Source of the DNA: Pseudarthrobacter sp. NS4
Lineage (GTDB): Bacteria; Actinomycetota; Actinomycetes; Actinomycetales; Micrococcaceae
DNA length: 64,000 bases
Direction of reading: 5' to 3'
Assembly: GCF_024758005.1 (NCBI RefSeq)
Contig: NZ_CP103288.1
Coordinates: forward strand, 682,001-746,000
The notes under the pieces were generated by a model that saw only the letters and a program-made list of their open reading frames with translations, made no database searches and was not told the origin of the DNA. Every line of letters starts with the position of its first letter. The first letter of the stretch is position 1. Shown here in pieces: positions 7,906 to 16,530 of the stretch. The position numbers and the translations under genes were made by a program.

Positions 7906-10680
7906 ATGCAGGAGGCGGAGGCGCCCGAAGGCATTGCCGGCGCGGGGCTGGTCCGGAACCTGCACTCCATCGATGCCGGAATGCTCGCGATGGTGGGAGG
8001 CAAGGCTGCGAACCTGGGTGAGCTCATGTCCGCCGGGCTGCCGGTGCCGGATGGTTTTTGTCTCACCACGGAGGCCTATCGGCAGGTTACCGGGGCTCCG
8101 CGCAACGTGCTTCCGGCGCTCGCAGGCGTCCATGCCGCCCTGAAACCTGCGTCCGGCGTTCCTGGACCGTCAGCGCTTGCTGACCTCGCGGCGCGCGCAC
8201 GCAACGCGATCCTGACAGCCCCCATTCCTGCCGGCATTGCCGCCGCAGTAGAAGAGGCCTATAGAAGCCTGGGACCGGATGTGCCGGTGGCAGTGCGGTC
8301 GTCGGCCACAGCGGAGGACCTTCCGTTCGCAAGCTTCGCCGGACAACAGGACACGTACCTCAACGTGGTGGGGGTGGGCTCCGTCCTTGAAGCAGTCAGG
8401 AAATGCTGGGCGTCGCTGTGGACGGAGCGGGCCACTGCCTACCGTGCCAGCCTGGGGATTGATCCTGCGGACGTGGCTTTGGCCGTCGTCGTCCAGCAGA
8501 TGGTGGAGGTGGAAACCGCCGGCGTCCTGTTCACTGCCAATCCGGTGACCGGGCGCAGGGGGCACGCCGTCATGGATGCCAGCCCCGGACTCGGTGAAGC
8601 GGTGGTTTCCGGAGCGGTGAATCCGGACCATTACGTGGTGGACGCCGTGACGGGCCGGATCCTGGAGCGGAAGCTTGGCGACAAGAGGGTGGCGGTCCGG
8701 GCCCTTCCCGGGGGCGGGACCGGGACCGTCGACATGCCGGACGCGTCAGGGTCTCCCTGCCTTACCGACAGCCAGGCCGCCACGCTGGCGGGTCTGGGAA
8801 GGCACGCCGAGCAGTACTTCGGTGTGCCGCAGGACATCGAGTGGGCCATCGACCACAGCGGCGCGCTATGGCTGACCCAGTCCAGGCCCATCACCACGCT
8901 GTATCCGGTTCCCCGGGCCACGGGAGGCGCGCAAGGGAGTGGAGCCGCCCAGGGCAACCGGGATGCCGGCGGCACCAGGGTGTACCTCTGCTTCAGCCTT
9001 GCCCAGGGGCTCACCCGCCCCATCACGCCCATGGGACGGGCCGCCCTGCGGCTCATCGCCTCATCCGTGGCAACGGCGGCAGGCTTCGACGTTCCCGAAC
9101 CCCGCCGCGGGCCGTCCCCCTACGCCGAAGCCGGACAACGGACCTACTTTGACCTCACCACTCCACTGCGGAGCACGGTGGGCAGGCGGATCCTGCCCCG
9201 GATATTCGACATCATGGAGGCCCGGTCGGCCCGCGTGCTGCGGCAGCTTTTTGACGATCCTGCCTTCTCCGTTAACCGCAGGACCGCCTGGGGACTATTC
9301 CGCCATATTGTGCCCGCAGCTGTCCGCGCCAAGGCCCCCGGATCAGTCCTCCGCGGAGTGGTCCGGCCTACCGCCGCGCTCCGCCGGCTGCACGGCTTTA
9401 CAGACGCATTCGACGCGGCCTTGGAACCACCCGCCGGAGCCGGCGCCGGCGAACGCCTCGACCATGCCGAATGGCTCCTGCGAATCCGTTTGTTTTCCAT
9501 CGTTCCCGCCATCCTGCCGCTTCCGGCGCTGGGGTTCGCCATGCTGGCAGTGGCGGGCAAACTGCTGGGCGGGCACCGGTGGGACGAACTGCAACCGGTG
9601 CTGCGCGGACTGCCCAACAATGTGACCACGGAGATGGATCTTGAGCTGTGGCGCCTTGCCGTGGGCATCAGGGACGACGCTGAATCGCGCACCGCCCTGA
9701 TGACTCAGGAGCCATCGTTCCTGGCGCAGGAGTTCCTGGCCGGACGAGTTCCGCCCAGACTTGAAGCAGGCCTCACCAGGTTCCTGGACCGTTATGGGCA
9801 CCGGTCGGTTGCCGAGATCGACGTCGGGCTGCCCCGTTGGTCCGATGATCCCTCCCATATCCTTGGCGTCCTGGCCAACTACCTTCGGCTGGAGGATCCG
9901 GGCCTCGCCCCCGACGTCCAGTTCAGCAAGGCAGCAGAGGCGGCTGACGCGCAGGTGGAACGGCTCGTCGCCCAGGCCCGGGGCCACAGTGCCGTCCATG
10001 CCCTTATGGTAAGCGGCGCCCTGCGCAGGGCCCGGCTTTTTGCCGGACTCCGGGAGCTGCCCAAGTACCAACTCGTGCTGTGCCTCGCCGAGGTCCGCCG
10101 GCAACTTCTGCATGTGGGAAACTTGCTCGCTGAAGCCGGCAGCCTGGACCAGCCGGACGACATTTTCTTCCTCGACTTTGGCGAGGCCTGGGAGGCAGTT
10201 CGTCGGGAAGCCGGCACGACCAACGGGCAGGATATGCGGGAACTCGTTGCGGAGCGGCGGGCGGCGTATGCCTGGGAACTCGGGCGGCGGCACATTCCCA
10301 GGGTGCTGCTCTCGGACGGTACGGAGCCTGAGGCGCTTCAACCGGCCGCCAGGACCAGGGTTCCGGGTGCGTTGACGGGAAGCCCCGCCTCAGCAGGGTC
10401 CGTCACCGCTAACGCCCGGGTCATCCTGGACCCGGTGGGGGCCCGTCTTGAACCCGGCGAAATCCTGGTTGCCCCGTCCACCGACCCCGGCTGGACCCCG
10501 CTGTTCCTGACGGCCGGCGGGCTGGTGATGGAGATGGGTGGCGCGAACTCGCACGGCGCCGTGGTGGCCCGGGAGTACGGTATTCCTGCAGTGGTCGGGG
10601 TGCCGGACGCCACGGGCAGGATCGTCACCGGCCAGCGAATAACGGTCGACGGAGGGGCGGGAACCGTAGTGCCTGCGTGA
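7906..10680 (+). CDS. PEP-synthase/rifampicin-phosphotransferase-like dikinase
   Basis: A 924-residue enzyme with three parts. An ATP-grasp domain covers about residues 15-335 (VGGKAANLGELMSAGLPVP, VAVRSSATAEDLPFASFAGQ, GVLFTANPVTGR, IEWAID). A long helical middle domain covers about 345-800. A C-terminal swivelling phosphohistidine domain covers about 820-924, with His883 in GGANSHGAVVAREYGIPAVV. This ATP-middle-swivel order is that of rifampicin phosphotransferase; classic PEP synthase has a C-terminal PEP-binding TIM barrel instead, which I do not see. The reaction would use ATP, a phosphohistidine and a bound acceptor. The acceptor cannot be inferred; rifamycin is one candidate. It probably forms an operon with the stress protein upstream. 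Confidence 0.75.
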   Translation: MQEAEAPEGIAGAGLVRNLHSIDAGMLAMVGGKAANLGELMSAGLPVPDGFCLTTEAYRQVTGAPRNVLPALAGVHAALKPASGVPGPSALADLAARARNAILTAPIPAGIAAAVEEAYRSLGPDVPVAVRSSATAEDLPFASFAGQQDTYLNVVGVGSVLEAVRKCWASLWTERATAYRASLGIDPADVALAVVVQQMVEVETAGVLFTANPVTGRRGHAVMDASPGLGEAVVSGAVNPDHYVVDAVTGRILERKLGDKRVAVRALPGGGTGTVDMPDASGSPCLTDSQAATLAGLGRHAEQYFGVPQDIEWAIDHSGALWLTQSRPITTLYPVPRATGGAQGSGAAQGNRDAGGTRVYLCFSLAQGLTRPITPMGRAALRLIASSVATAAGFDVPEPRRGPSPYAEAGQRTYFDLTTPLRSTVGRRILPRIFDIMEARSARVLRQLFDDPAFSVNRRTAWGLFRHIVPAAVRAKAPGSVLRGVVRPTAALRRLHGFTDAFDAALEPPAGAGAGERLDHAEWLLRIRLFSIVPAILPLPALGFAMLAVAGKLLGGHRWDELQPVLRGLPNNVTTEMDLELWRLAVGIRDDAESRTALMTQEPSFLAQEFLAGRVPPRLEAGLTRFLDRYGHRSVAEIDVGLPRWSDDPSHILGVLANYLRLEDPGLAPDVQFSKAAEAADAQVERLVAQARGHSAVHALMVSGALRRARLFAGLRELPKYQLVLCLAEVRRQLLHVGNLLAEAGSLDQPDDIFFLDFGEAWEAVRREAGTTNGQDMRELVAERRAAYAWELGRRHIPRVLLSDGTEPEALQPAARTRVPGALTGSPASAGSVTANARVILDPVGARLEPGEILVAPSTDPGWTPLFLTAGGLVMEMGGANSHGAVVAREYGIPAVVGVPDATGRIVTGQRITVDGGAGTVVPA

Positions 10681-10822
10681 CCGTCGGAACCCCGTGAGGC
10701 AGGGGGCCCGGGCGCGTGTCTACCCGCCGTAGCAGGCGTACCCTTGAGCTATGCGCTCCGACCACATGGGTTCCGGCGACACAGGTTCTGGCGACACCCT
10801 CCATGAGTGGAGGCCGCCCGGC

Positions 10823-11998
10823 ATGAGGCGTGCGTGGTTCCGTTGGCTGCCAGCTATCGCCGCACCTGCAATAATCGCCGCCGGCGTGCTGGCGGGGACC
10901 ATCCCGGCACGTGCCGGCGACCCCCTTCCCGAGAAGACCCCCGCTGAAGTTCTCGCGCTGCTGGACGGGCACGCAACACACACGTTCTCCGGCACCATCG
11001 AGCAGTCCTCCGAACTCGGGCTGCCTGCGCTCCCCGCTGCAGGTCCCAGCTCGGGGCCTGCGTCGGCAGGGGGCGCAGCCTCGGTGTTCGAGCTGCTGGC
11101 GGGTGAGCACACGGCACGGGTGTATATGGACGGCAAAACCAAGTTCCGTGTCCAGGTGATGGACCGGATGGCTGAACGTGAGATCGTCCGGCGCGGCAGT
11201 GACCTGTGGTTCTATTCCTCAAAGGACAACTCCACAGCACACCTCACCCTGCCGGCCTACGCCCACCACCTGCCGCTTACCGACCCCGCAGTTCCCGGAA
11301 CCCCACCCGCCGGTCCGCCTGCCCGGGACAATACTGCCGCGCCCACGCCGCAGGAGCTCGCCGAGCATCTGCTTGCCAAGTTGGAGCCCGCCACTGCGGT
11401 GTCTGTTGGAGACGACGTGGAGGTGGCCGGGAGGGCCGCCTACAACGTGGTGCTGGAGCCCCGGACCGATGCCACGCTGGTGGGCAAGGTTGCCATTGCG
11501 GTGGACGGGGCCACCGGGATGCCCCTATCCGTCCAGGTGACCGCACGCGGTGCGGACTCGCCGTCCTTCCGTGCCGGATTCACCAGTCTCTCCTTTGATG
11601 TACCGGACGATTCGCTCTTCTCCTTCGCCCCGCCGCCGGGCAGCACCGTGGAGGAACTGCAGGCCCCGGACCCGGGCCACGGGCCGCTGGCCCACGGCAC
11701 TCCCGGCATGCACATGACCCCAGACCAGCTGGCAGCCATCCACCAGCATCCGGCCCGGCCCACCGTGACCGGGAAAGGCTGGGAAACCGTGGTGGGAATC
11801 CCGGCCGCGGCAGCGGACGGAAACCTGGCCGGTTCCCTGCTGCAGGATCCGCTGTTGTCCCAGGCCGCCGTCGTCGTTCCCGGCGGGCGGCTGCTGTCCA
11901 CCAACCTCTTCAACGTCCTGATCACCGACGACGGCCGCATTTATGCGGGCATGGTGCCGCCGGACAGGCTCCAGGCCGCCGCGTCGGCGGCTCCGTGA
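10823..11998 (+). CDS. Exported LolA-like / DUF2092-type protein
   Basis: A 391-residue exported protein with an N-terminal signal (TM from about residue 8 to 28, then ARAG). Its body resembles LolA-fold or sigma-E-regulator-like proteins: FSGTIEQSSELGLP, KFRVQVMDRMAEREIVRRGSDLWFYSS, YNVVLEPRTDATLVGKVAIAVDG and LSVQVTARGADSPSFRAGF. GGAGG lies nine bases upstream of ATG 10823, which is why I prefer it to the in-frame ATG at 10751. Its stop overlaps the GTG of the ABC ATPase by four bases (GTGA), so it is coupled to an exporter. A role in binding a lipophilic substrate at the outer face is inference. Confidence 0.7.
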   Translation: MRRAWFRWLPAIAAPAIIAAGVLAGTIPARAGDPLPEKTPAEVLALLDGHATHTFSGTIEQSSELGLPALPAAGPSSGPASAGGAASVFELLAGEHTARVYMDGKTKFRVQVMDRMAEREIVRRGSDLWFYSSKDNSTAHLTLPAYAHHLPLTDPAVPGTPPAGPPARDNTAAPTPQELAEHLLAKLEPATAVSVGDDVEVAGRAAYNVVLEPRTDATLVGKVAIAVDGATGMPLSVQVTARGADSPSFRAGFTSLSFDVPDDSLFSFAPPPGSTVEELQAPDPGHGPLAHGTPGMHMTPDQLAAIHQHPARPTVTGKGWETVVGIPAAAADGNLAGSLLQDPLLSQAAVVVPGGRLLSTNLFNVLITDDGRIYAGMVPPDRLQAAASAAP

Positions 11999-12993
11999 AC
12001 CCAGCGGGCGGGAGTTCCAGCCCCGGACCCAACGGACTGACGATCGAGACGCGGGGCCTGACCAAGCGCTTCGGCCAGCAGGTTGCGGTGGATGGTGTGG
12101 ATCTTGCCGTGCCGCCGGGCTCGGTTTTCGGCTTCCTCGGCCCCAACGGTTCCGGAAAGACCACGACCATCCGGATGTTGCTGGGCCTGGCTGCGGCGTC
12201 AGCAGGGAGGGTCAGCATGCTGGGCATGGAGATGCCGGGCAAACTCCAGGACGTGCTGCCCCGTGTGGGTGCGCTCGTGGAGGGGCCCGCGTTCTACCCT
12301 TTTCTCTCCGGCGCAGCAAACCTTCACCGCCTGGACGCCGCCAGCCGCCACACTGTACCGGCCACCCGTAAGGCCCGGGTGGACCGGGCCCTTGAACGCG
12401 TGGGGCTGGCGCATGCCGCCGGGAAAAAGGTGCATGCCTATTCGCTGGGGATGAAGCAGCGGCTGGGCATAGCCAACGCCCTGCTGTCCCACCGGGACCT
12501 GCTGGTCCTGGACGAGCCGACCAACGGGCTGGACCCGCAGGGCACGCGCGAAGTACGCAACCTGGTCCGTTCGCTGGCCCACGACGGCGCCACTGTTTTC
12601 GTCTCCAGCCACCTGCTGGCCGAGGTGGAGCAGATGTGCACGCACGCCGCCGTTATGAGCGCCGGCAGGCTTGTGGCGCAAGGACCGCTGTCTGAACTGC
12701 GCCGGGCCGGCAGCGCCCGCATCCGCCTGCTGACACCGGACACCGCGCCTGCGCGCGCTTCCCTTGCCGGGCTTGGTCTGGCGGCGGAGGCAGGAGGCAG
12801 CCAGGCGGACGGCGAGGTCCTCCTGGCCAGCCTTTCCTCCCCTGGTGGCAGTCCTGATGGCCGTCCCCCGGAGGACATTGTGGCGCACCTGGTGGCGGCG
12901 GGGGTCCGGGTCAGGGGCTTCGCCGTCGAACGTGAAAGCCTGGAAGACCGCTTTGTTGCCCTGACGGGGGAGGGGTTTGACGTTGCCCAGTAG
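11995..12993 (+). CDS. ABC-2 type exporter, ATP-binding subunit
   Basis: A 332-residue ABC ATPase. The Walker A motif GPNGSGKTT lies near residues 51-59, the signature AYSLGMKQRLGIANAL near 147-162, Walker B LLVLDEPTNGLDP near 170-182, and the H-loop SSHLL near 204. A C-terminal extension of about 90 residues follows, as in daunorubicin- or bacitracin-type exporters. It starts with GTG overlapping the upstream LolA-like gene and overlaps the downstream permease, so the three genes appear to encode one export system. The substrate is unknown. Confidence 0.9.
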   Translation: MNPAGGSSSPGPNGLTIETRGLTKRFGQQVAVDGVDLAVPPGSVFGFLGPNGSGKTTTIRMLLGLAAASAGRVSMLGMEMPGKLQDVLPRVGALVEGPAFYPFLSGAANLHRLDAASRHTVPATRKARVDRALERVGLAHAAGKKVHAYSLGMKQRLGIANALLSHRDLLVLDEPTNGLDPQGTREVRNLVRSLAHDGATVFVSSHLLAEVEQMCTHAAVMSAGRLVAQGPLSELRRAGSARIRLLTPDTAPARASLAGLGLAAEAGGSQADGEVLLASLSSPGGSPDGRPPEDIVAHLVAAGVRVRGFAVERESLEDRFVALTGEGFDVAQ

Positions 12994-13861
12994 CATTCCT
13001 GCAGAAGTTCCGGGAGCGGCCGCACGGCCAGCCGGCGCAGCGCGCGAGTCCGGCTCCTCCCTGATGCTGTCGGAACTGAAAGTGCTCTTTGGGCGCCGCC
13101 GCACCTGGGCCCTGTTGCTGGCGCTGGCCGCCATTCCGGTGCTGATCGCCGTCGCGGTGCGGATATCCTCCGCGGTTCCGGCGGGCCGCGGTCCAGCCTT
13201 CCTGGACCGGATCAGCCAGAACGGCCTGTTTGTTGCCTTCACAGCCATGCTGGTTTCGGTGCCGTTGTTCCTCCCGCTCACGGTGGGAGTGGTAGCCGGG
13301 GACACGATTGCGGGCGAGGCTAACCTGGGGACGCTGAGGTACCTGCTCGTTGCACCTGCCGGGCGGGTGCGGCTGCTGCTGGTCAAGTACGCGGGGGCGC
13401 TCGTGTTCTGCGTTGTCGCGCCCCTGACGGTGGCTCTTGCCGGGGCCGCCATCGGCGCAGCGCTTTTTCCGGTAGGCCCGGTGACACTGCTGTCCGGCAA
13501 CGTCATCCAGCCGGCTGAAGCTGCGGTCCGCATTCTCCTGATCGCCGCGTACCTGGCGGTGTCCCTGGCGGGACTCTCTGCCGTCGGGTTGTTCCTGTCC
13601 ACACTGACCGTGGTTCCGGTGGGCGCGATGGCCGCCACCATTGTGGTCTCGGTGGTGTCCCAGGTCCTCGACCAGTTGCCCCAGCTTGAGTGGCTGCACC
13701 CGTGGCTGTTCAGCCACTACTGGTTCGGTTTTGGCGATATGCTTCGCCAGCCCATCCTGTGGGATTCGTTCGCCAGCAATGCCCTGCTGCAGGCCGGTTA
13801 CATTGCCGTGTTCACGGCGCTCGCCTACGGGCGGTTCGTCACCAAGGACGTCCTGAGCTGA
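12977..13861 (+). CDS. ABC-2 type exporter, membrane subunit
   Basis: A 294-residue permease with about six membrane helices, after a soluble N-terminus ending in LSELKVLFGRRRTWALLLAL. GVVAGDTIAGEANLGTLRYLLVAP is characteristic of ABC-2 permeases. The gene overlaps the ATPase stop. Two TTG starts are possible, at 12977 and at 12983; the latter has better spacing from GGAGGGG. It is the last gene of the three-gene exporter cluster and ends about 70 bases before the convergent NlpC/P60 gene. Confidence 0.82.
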   Translation: MTLPSSIPAEVPGAAARPAGAARESGSSLMLSELKVLFGRRRTWALLLALAAIPVLIAVAVRISSAVPAGRGPAFLDRISQNGLFVAFTAMLVSVPLFLPLTVGVVAGDTIAGEANLGTLRYLLVAPAGRVRLLLVKYAGALVFCVVAPLTVALAGAAIGAALFPVGPVTLLSGNVIQPAEAAVRILLIAAYLAVSLAGLSAVGLFLSTLTVVPVGAMAATIVVSVVSQVLDQLPQLEWLHPWLFSHYWFGFGDMLRQPILWDSFASNALLQAGYIAVFTALAYGRFVTKDVLS

Positions 13862-13930
13862 ACCAGGCCGAGGACACGCCTCGGGCACGGCACGGGCAAG
13901 GCACGACGGTGGAAAACGGTTGGCGGGGTA

Positions 13931-15412
13931 TCAGTAGCGGGCGGCGTACGGGTGCAGCTGCATGCCGGCCATGGAACTGAGCTGCGTGACGCCGATACCT
14001 TCCTGTGGGTTCAGCGCCTGCACTACCTGTCCGTTCCCGAGGTAGATGGCCACATGGTAGAAGTTGGGCGCCGATCCCCAGACCAGCAGGTCACCGCGCC
14101 GGGCCTGCGAAAGAGGAACATGGACTGGTGCAGCCGCATACTGCTGGGCAGCGGTACGGGGCAGGTACTTGCCGGCCGAGGCAAACGCTGCCTGTACCAG
14201 CCCGGAGCAGTCATACCCGTAACGGCCGGTGCCGCCCCACTGGTAGTGGTACGGCGAACCCACTTTGCCCAGTGCAGCTGAAAAGGCCGCTTCATGGGGG
14301 CCTGCGCCGGTTGGTGGAGCTGCAGCGGGAGCTGCCGGTGCGGGGGCAGGTGCCGGTGCTGGAGCGGGTGCGGGGGCTGCCGGTGCCGGAGCTGCCGGTG
14401 CGGGTGCGGGAGCAGGAGCTGCCGGGGCAGGTGCGGGTGCCGGAGCTGGAGCGGGTGCGGGGGCTGCCGGTGCCGGAGCTGCCGGTGCGGCAGGAACAGG
14501 TGCCGGTGCTGCGGCAGCTGGAACGGCGGGTGCCGCTGCCGGGGCAGGATTGTCCTTGGCCGGGCCTTGTTGCGCGGCCCTCTCCGCCACCGCTGTCACG
14601 GCCGCCAGCCGCGTTTCTTCACGCTCCCGGTCCAACGCATCCACCCGGGCCGATTCCAACGCCACGGTGGTGTTCCGGAGCTGCGCCAATTGCTCCACCA
14701 GGAGCGTTCGCTGCGCTTTCGCGTCGGACACGGCCTTGGCCTGGGCTGCGTTGGCCTGTTCCGCCTGGGTCTTCCGGAGCTCGGCCGTCTTTGCCGCTTG
14801 ATCGGCTGCTTTGCTGGCGTCCTCGGCCGCGGCAGTCAGCGTACGGGAGGCGTTCGCGGCCGCATCGGCGGCGGCGAAGGCCCGGCTCCGGCTGGCTGAG
14901 AGTGCCTCCAGTGTCGCGGCTTGCTGCAATGTCTCCCCGCCGCCGGTGGCCAGGGTGCCAAGGGTCGGGTTCAACCCGCCGTTGCGGTAGAGGTCCCCGG
15001 CGAACTGCCCGATCTGCTTCCGGGAGTTGTCCTGCTGCTCCTGCGCGGCGGAGGCCCTTGCGGCTGCAACCGACGCTGACTCCGATCGTTCCTGCAACTC
15101 CACCAGGGCTTCGCTGTACGCGTTGTTGGCTTGCATTGCCACGGCGAATGCAGCCTGCTGGGCGCCCGCGGCGTCCTCCAGAATGCGCTCTATTGCCGTC
15201 ACCTGGTCCGCGGTGGCCGCCTCACTGGATTTGGCGGCCGCGATATCCTCCGGGCTCGGAATTTTCGGGGAGGCAGGGATGAAAACGACGGGTGAATGCG
15301 GCGCAGGGGCACCAACTGCCGGTACAGCCACGGCTGCGGACAGTATGTTTCCAAAAAGGGCGACGGCGGAACACAGCACGGCCGCCTTACGGCCGGATCG
15401 GGGTAGAGCCAT
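13931..15412 (-). CDS. Secreted NlpC/P60 peptidoglycan hydrolase with coiled coil
   Basis: A 493-residue exported protein. A signal peptide is followed by a long Ala/Glu/Gln-rich coiled coil (about residues 55-275), a Pro-Ala repeat linker (about 285-375), and a C-terminal NlpC/P60 domain. The catalytic Cys402 is in YDCSGLVQ and His453 in YHVAIYLG. This is the RipA-like layout of actinobacterial D,L-endopeptidases used in cell separation; the coiled coil is usually autoinhibitory. GAGGT lies eight bases upstream of the ATG. The 5' leader can fold over that site, and the promoter region carries GTCAC/GTAAC repeats. The linker is coded by a G/C-rich simple repeat. Confidence 0.88.
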   Translation of the reverse strand: MALPRSGRKAAVLCSAVALFGNILSAAVAVPAVGAPAPHSPVVFIPASPKIPSPEDIAAAKSSEAATADQVTAIERILEDAAGAQQAAFAVAMQANNAYSEALVELQERSESASVAAARASAAQEQQDNSRKQIGQFAGDLYRNGGLNPTLGTLATGGGETLQQAATLEALSASRSRAFAAADAAANASRTLTAAAEDASKAADQAAKTAELRKTQAEQANAAQAKAVSDAKAQRTLLVEQLAQLRNTTVALESARVDALDREREETRLAAVTAVAERAAQQGPAKDNPAPAAAPAVPAAAAPAPVPAAPAAPAPAAPAPAPAPAPAPAPAAPAPAPAPAAPAPAAPAPAPAPAPAPAPAAPAAAPPTGAGPHEAAFSAALGKVGSPYHYQWGGTGRYGYDCSGLVQAAFASAGKYLPRTAAQQYAAAPVHVPLSQARRGDLLVWGSAPNFYHVAIYLGNGQVVQALNPQEGIGVTQLSSMAGMQLHPYAARY

Positions 15413-15419
15413 CTGCAGA

Positions 15420-15504
15420 AACCTCGCAACGGGTAAGGCTGGGAGTGAGGTTCCGGTTGTGGCACGCAGGTGCCCCTCAGCTGCTCCCCAGCAGTCCCGA
15501 GGTT
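15420..15504 (-). promoter_or_regulatory. Candidate structured 5' leader hiding the NlpC/P60 ribosome-binding site
   Basis: Read on the minus strand, AACCTCG (15498-15504) is perfectly complementary to CGAGGTT (15420-15426), and the latter contains the Shine-Dalgarno GAGG of the hydrolase gene. Between them are CTGCT/AGCAG with a GGGG loop (15481-15494) and a TGAGG/CCTCA stem (15475-15479 with 15446-15450). That stem encloses a GGCAC/GUGCC hairpin (15461-15474). This multi-stem layout around a hidden start site resembles a translational riboswitch. No known class fits; the conserved 5' segments of the c-di-AMP ydaO motif are absent. Confidence 0.4.
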
Positions 15505-15547
15505 ACGTGACCGGTTGCACAATGGCAACAAGAGTCACATCAGTAAC
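15502..15547. promoter_or_regulatory. GTCAC/GTAAC repeat cluster upstream of NlpC/P60 gene
   Basis: Two pairs of GTnAC elements lie in opposite orientation: GTCAC directly followed by GTAAC on the minus strand (15502-15511), and GTCAC then GTAAC on the plus strand (15534-15538 and 15543-15547). Direct repeats of this kind are reported for the actinobacterial response regulator MtrA, which controls NlpC/P60 and Rpf genes. Assignment to MtrA is inference. Confidence 0.35.
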
Positions 15548-15599
15548 ATAAACCACAACAGTGTCATTAGCGGGAAAACCGGAAGGCGTGTCGCCGATC

Positions 15600-16520
15600 C
15601 TAGGCGTGCTGGTGCGCTTCGTGCTCAGAGTGACTTGCCGGTTCCAGTTGGAAGGTGCAGTGGTCGGTATCGAAGTGCGAGCCGAGGCAGGCGATGAGCT
15701 TGTCCAGCAACTGGTCAGCGCCGCGCGCATTGAGCACCCCGTCCTCCACCACCACATGGGCGGAAAAGACCGGCACACCGGAGGTGATGGTCCAGATGTG
15801 GATATCGTGCACATCGGTGACCCCCTCCACGGAGAGGATGTGCTCGCGGATCATCTGGACCTCCACGCCCTTGGGAGTGGCTTCCAGCAGCACATCCACC
15901 ACGTCGCGCAACAGGCTCCAGGCCCGTGGCAGGATCAACAGTGCGATCACCACCGATGCGATGGTATCCGCAGCGTTGAAGCCGGTCAGCTTGATCACCA
16001 CTGCGGCTGCGATGACGGCGAAGGAGCCCAGGAGGTCGCCGAGGACCTCCAGGTACGCGCCGCGGACGTTGAGGCTTTCGCGGTGAGGGCCGTGGAGTAT
16101 CAGCAGCGATGCCACGTTCGCCAGGGCGCCCAGGATGGCGGCGAACAGCATGATGTCGGTCTGCACCTCGGGTGCGGACCCAATCCGCCGGATTGCCTCA
16201 CTGAAGATGACCACGGAGATCACGATCAGGATCAGCACGTTGCCCATGGCGGCGAGCACCTCGGCCCTCTGGTAACCGTAGGTGCGCTGGTCGCTGGCCG
16301 GACGGCCGGCGATCCAGGCCGCCATCAAGGCAATGGTTACCCCGGCCGCGTCGGAGAGCATATGCCCGGCATCGGCCAACAGGGACAGCGAACCCGACAG
16401 GATGGCCCCCACCACCTGGACCAGGACGACCGCAAGAGTGATTGCCAGGACGGCCACCAGCCGCTTGCGGTGCCGCCCCGTAGCCGTGATGCCGTGCGTG
16501 TGGCTGTGGTCGTGTCCCAT
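15600..16520 (-). CDS. CDF family zinc/cobalt/cadmium exporter (CzcD-like)
   Basis: A 306-residue membrane protein with a His-rich N-terminus (GHDHSHTHG) and six membrane helices. The metal sites LLADAGHMLSDAAG (helix 2) and ADTIASVVIALLILPRAW (helix 5) are visible, with a C-terminal cytoplasmic ferredoxin-like domain (VHDIHIWTITSG, FDTDHCTFQLE). It probably exports Zn2+, Co2+ or Cd2+ against protons. ATG 16520 precedes the His-rich segment; only a weak ribosome site is visible. It starts ten bases after the metallopeptidase stop, so the two are likely co-transcribed. Confidence 0.9.
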   Translation of the reverse strand: MGHDHSHTHGITATGRHRKRLVAVLAITLAVVLVQVVGAILSGSLSLLADAGHMLSDAAGVTIALMAAWIAGRPASDQRTYGYQRAEVLAAMGNVLILIVISVVIFSEAIRRIGSAPEVQTDIMLFAAILGALANVASLLILHGPHRESLNVRGAYLEVLGDLLGSFAVIAAAVVIKLTGFNAADTIASVVIALLILPRAWSLLRDVVDVLLEATPKGVEVQMIREHILSVEGVTDVHDIHIWTITSGVPVFSAHVVVEDGVLNARGADQLLDKLIACLGSHFDTDHCTFQLEPASHSEHEAHQHA

Positions 16521-16530
16521 GCCTACAAGG

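Noticed and set aside
14265..14801. Long plus-strand frame rich in Gly and Ala opposite the NlpC/P60 gene
   Set aside because: It is the antisense reading of the Pro-Ala linker; simple repeats keep several frames open and the composition is not protein-like.
15420..15580. c-di-AMP (ydaO) riboswitch before the NlpC/P60 gene
   Set aside because: AACCGGTCACGTAACCTCG resembles the 3' conserved part, but the GGGGAA and GGGTGAA segments are absent upstream.
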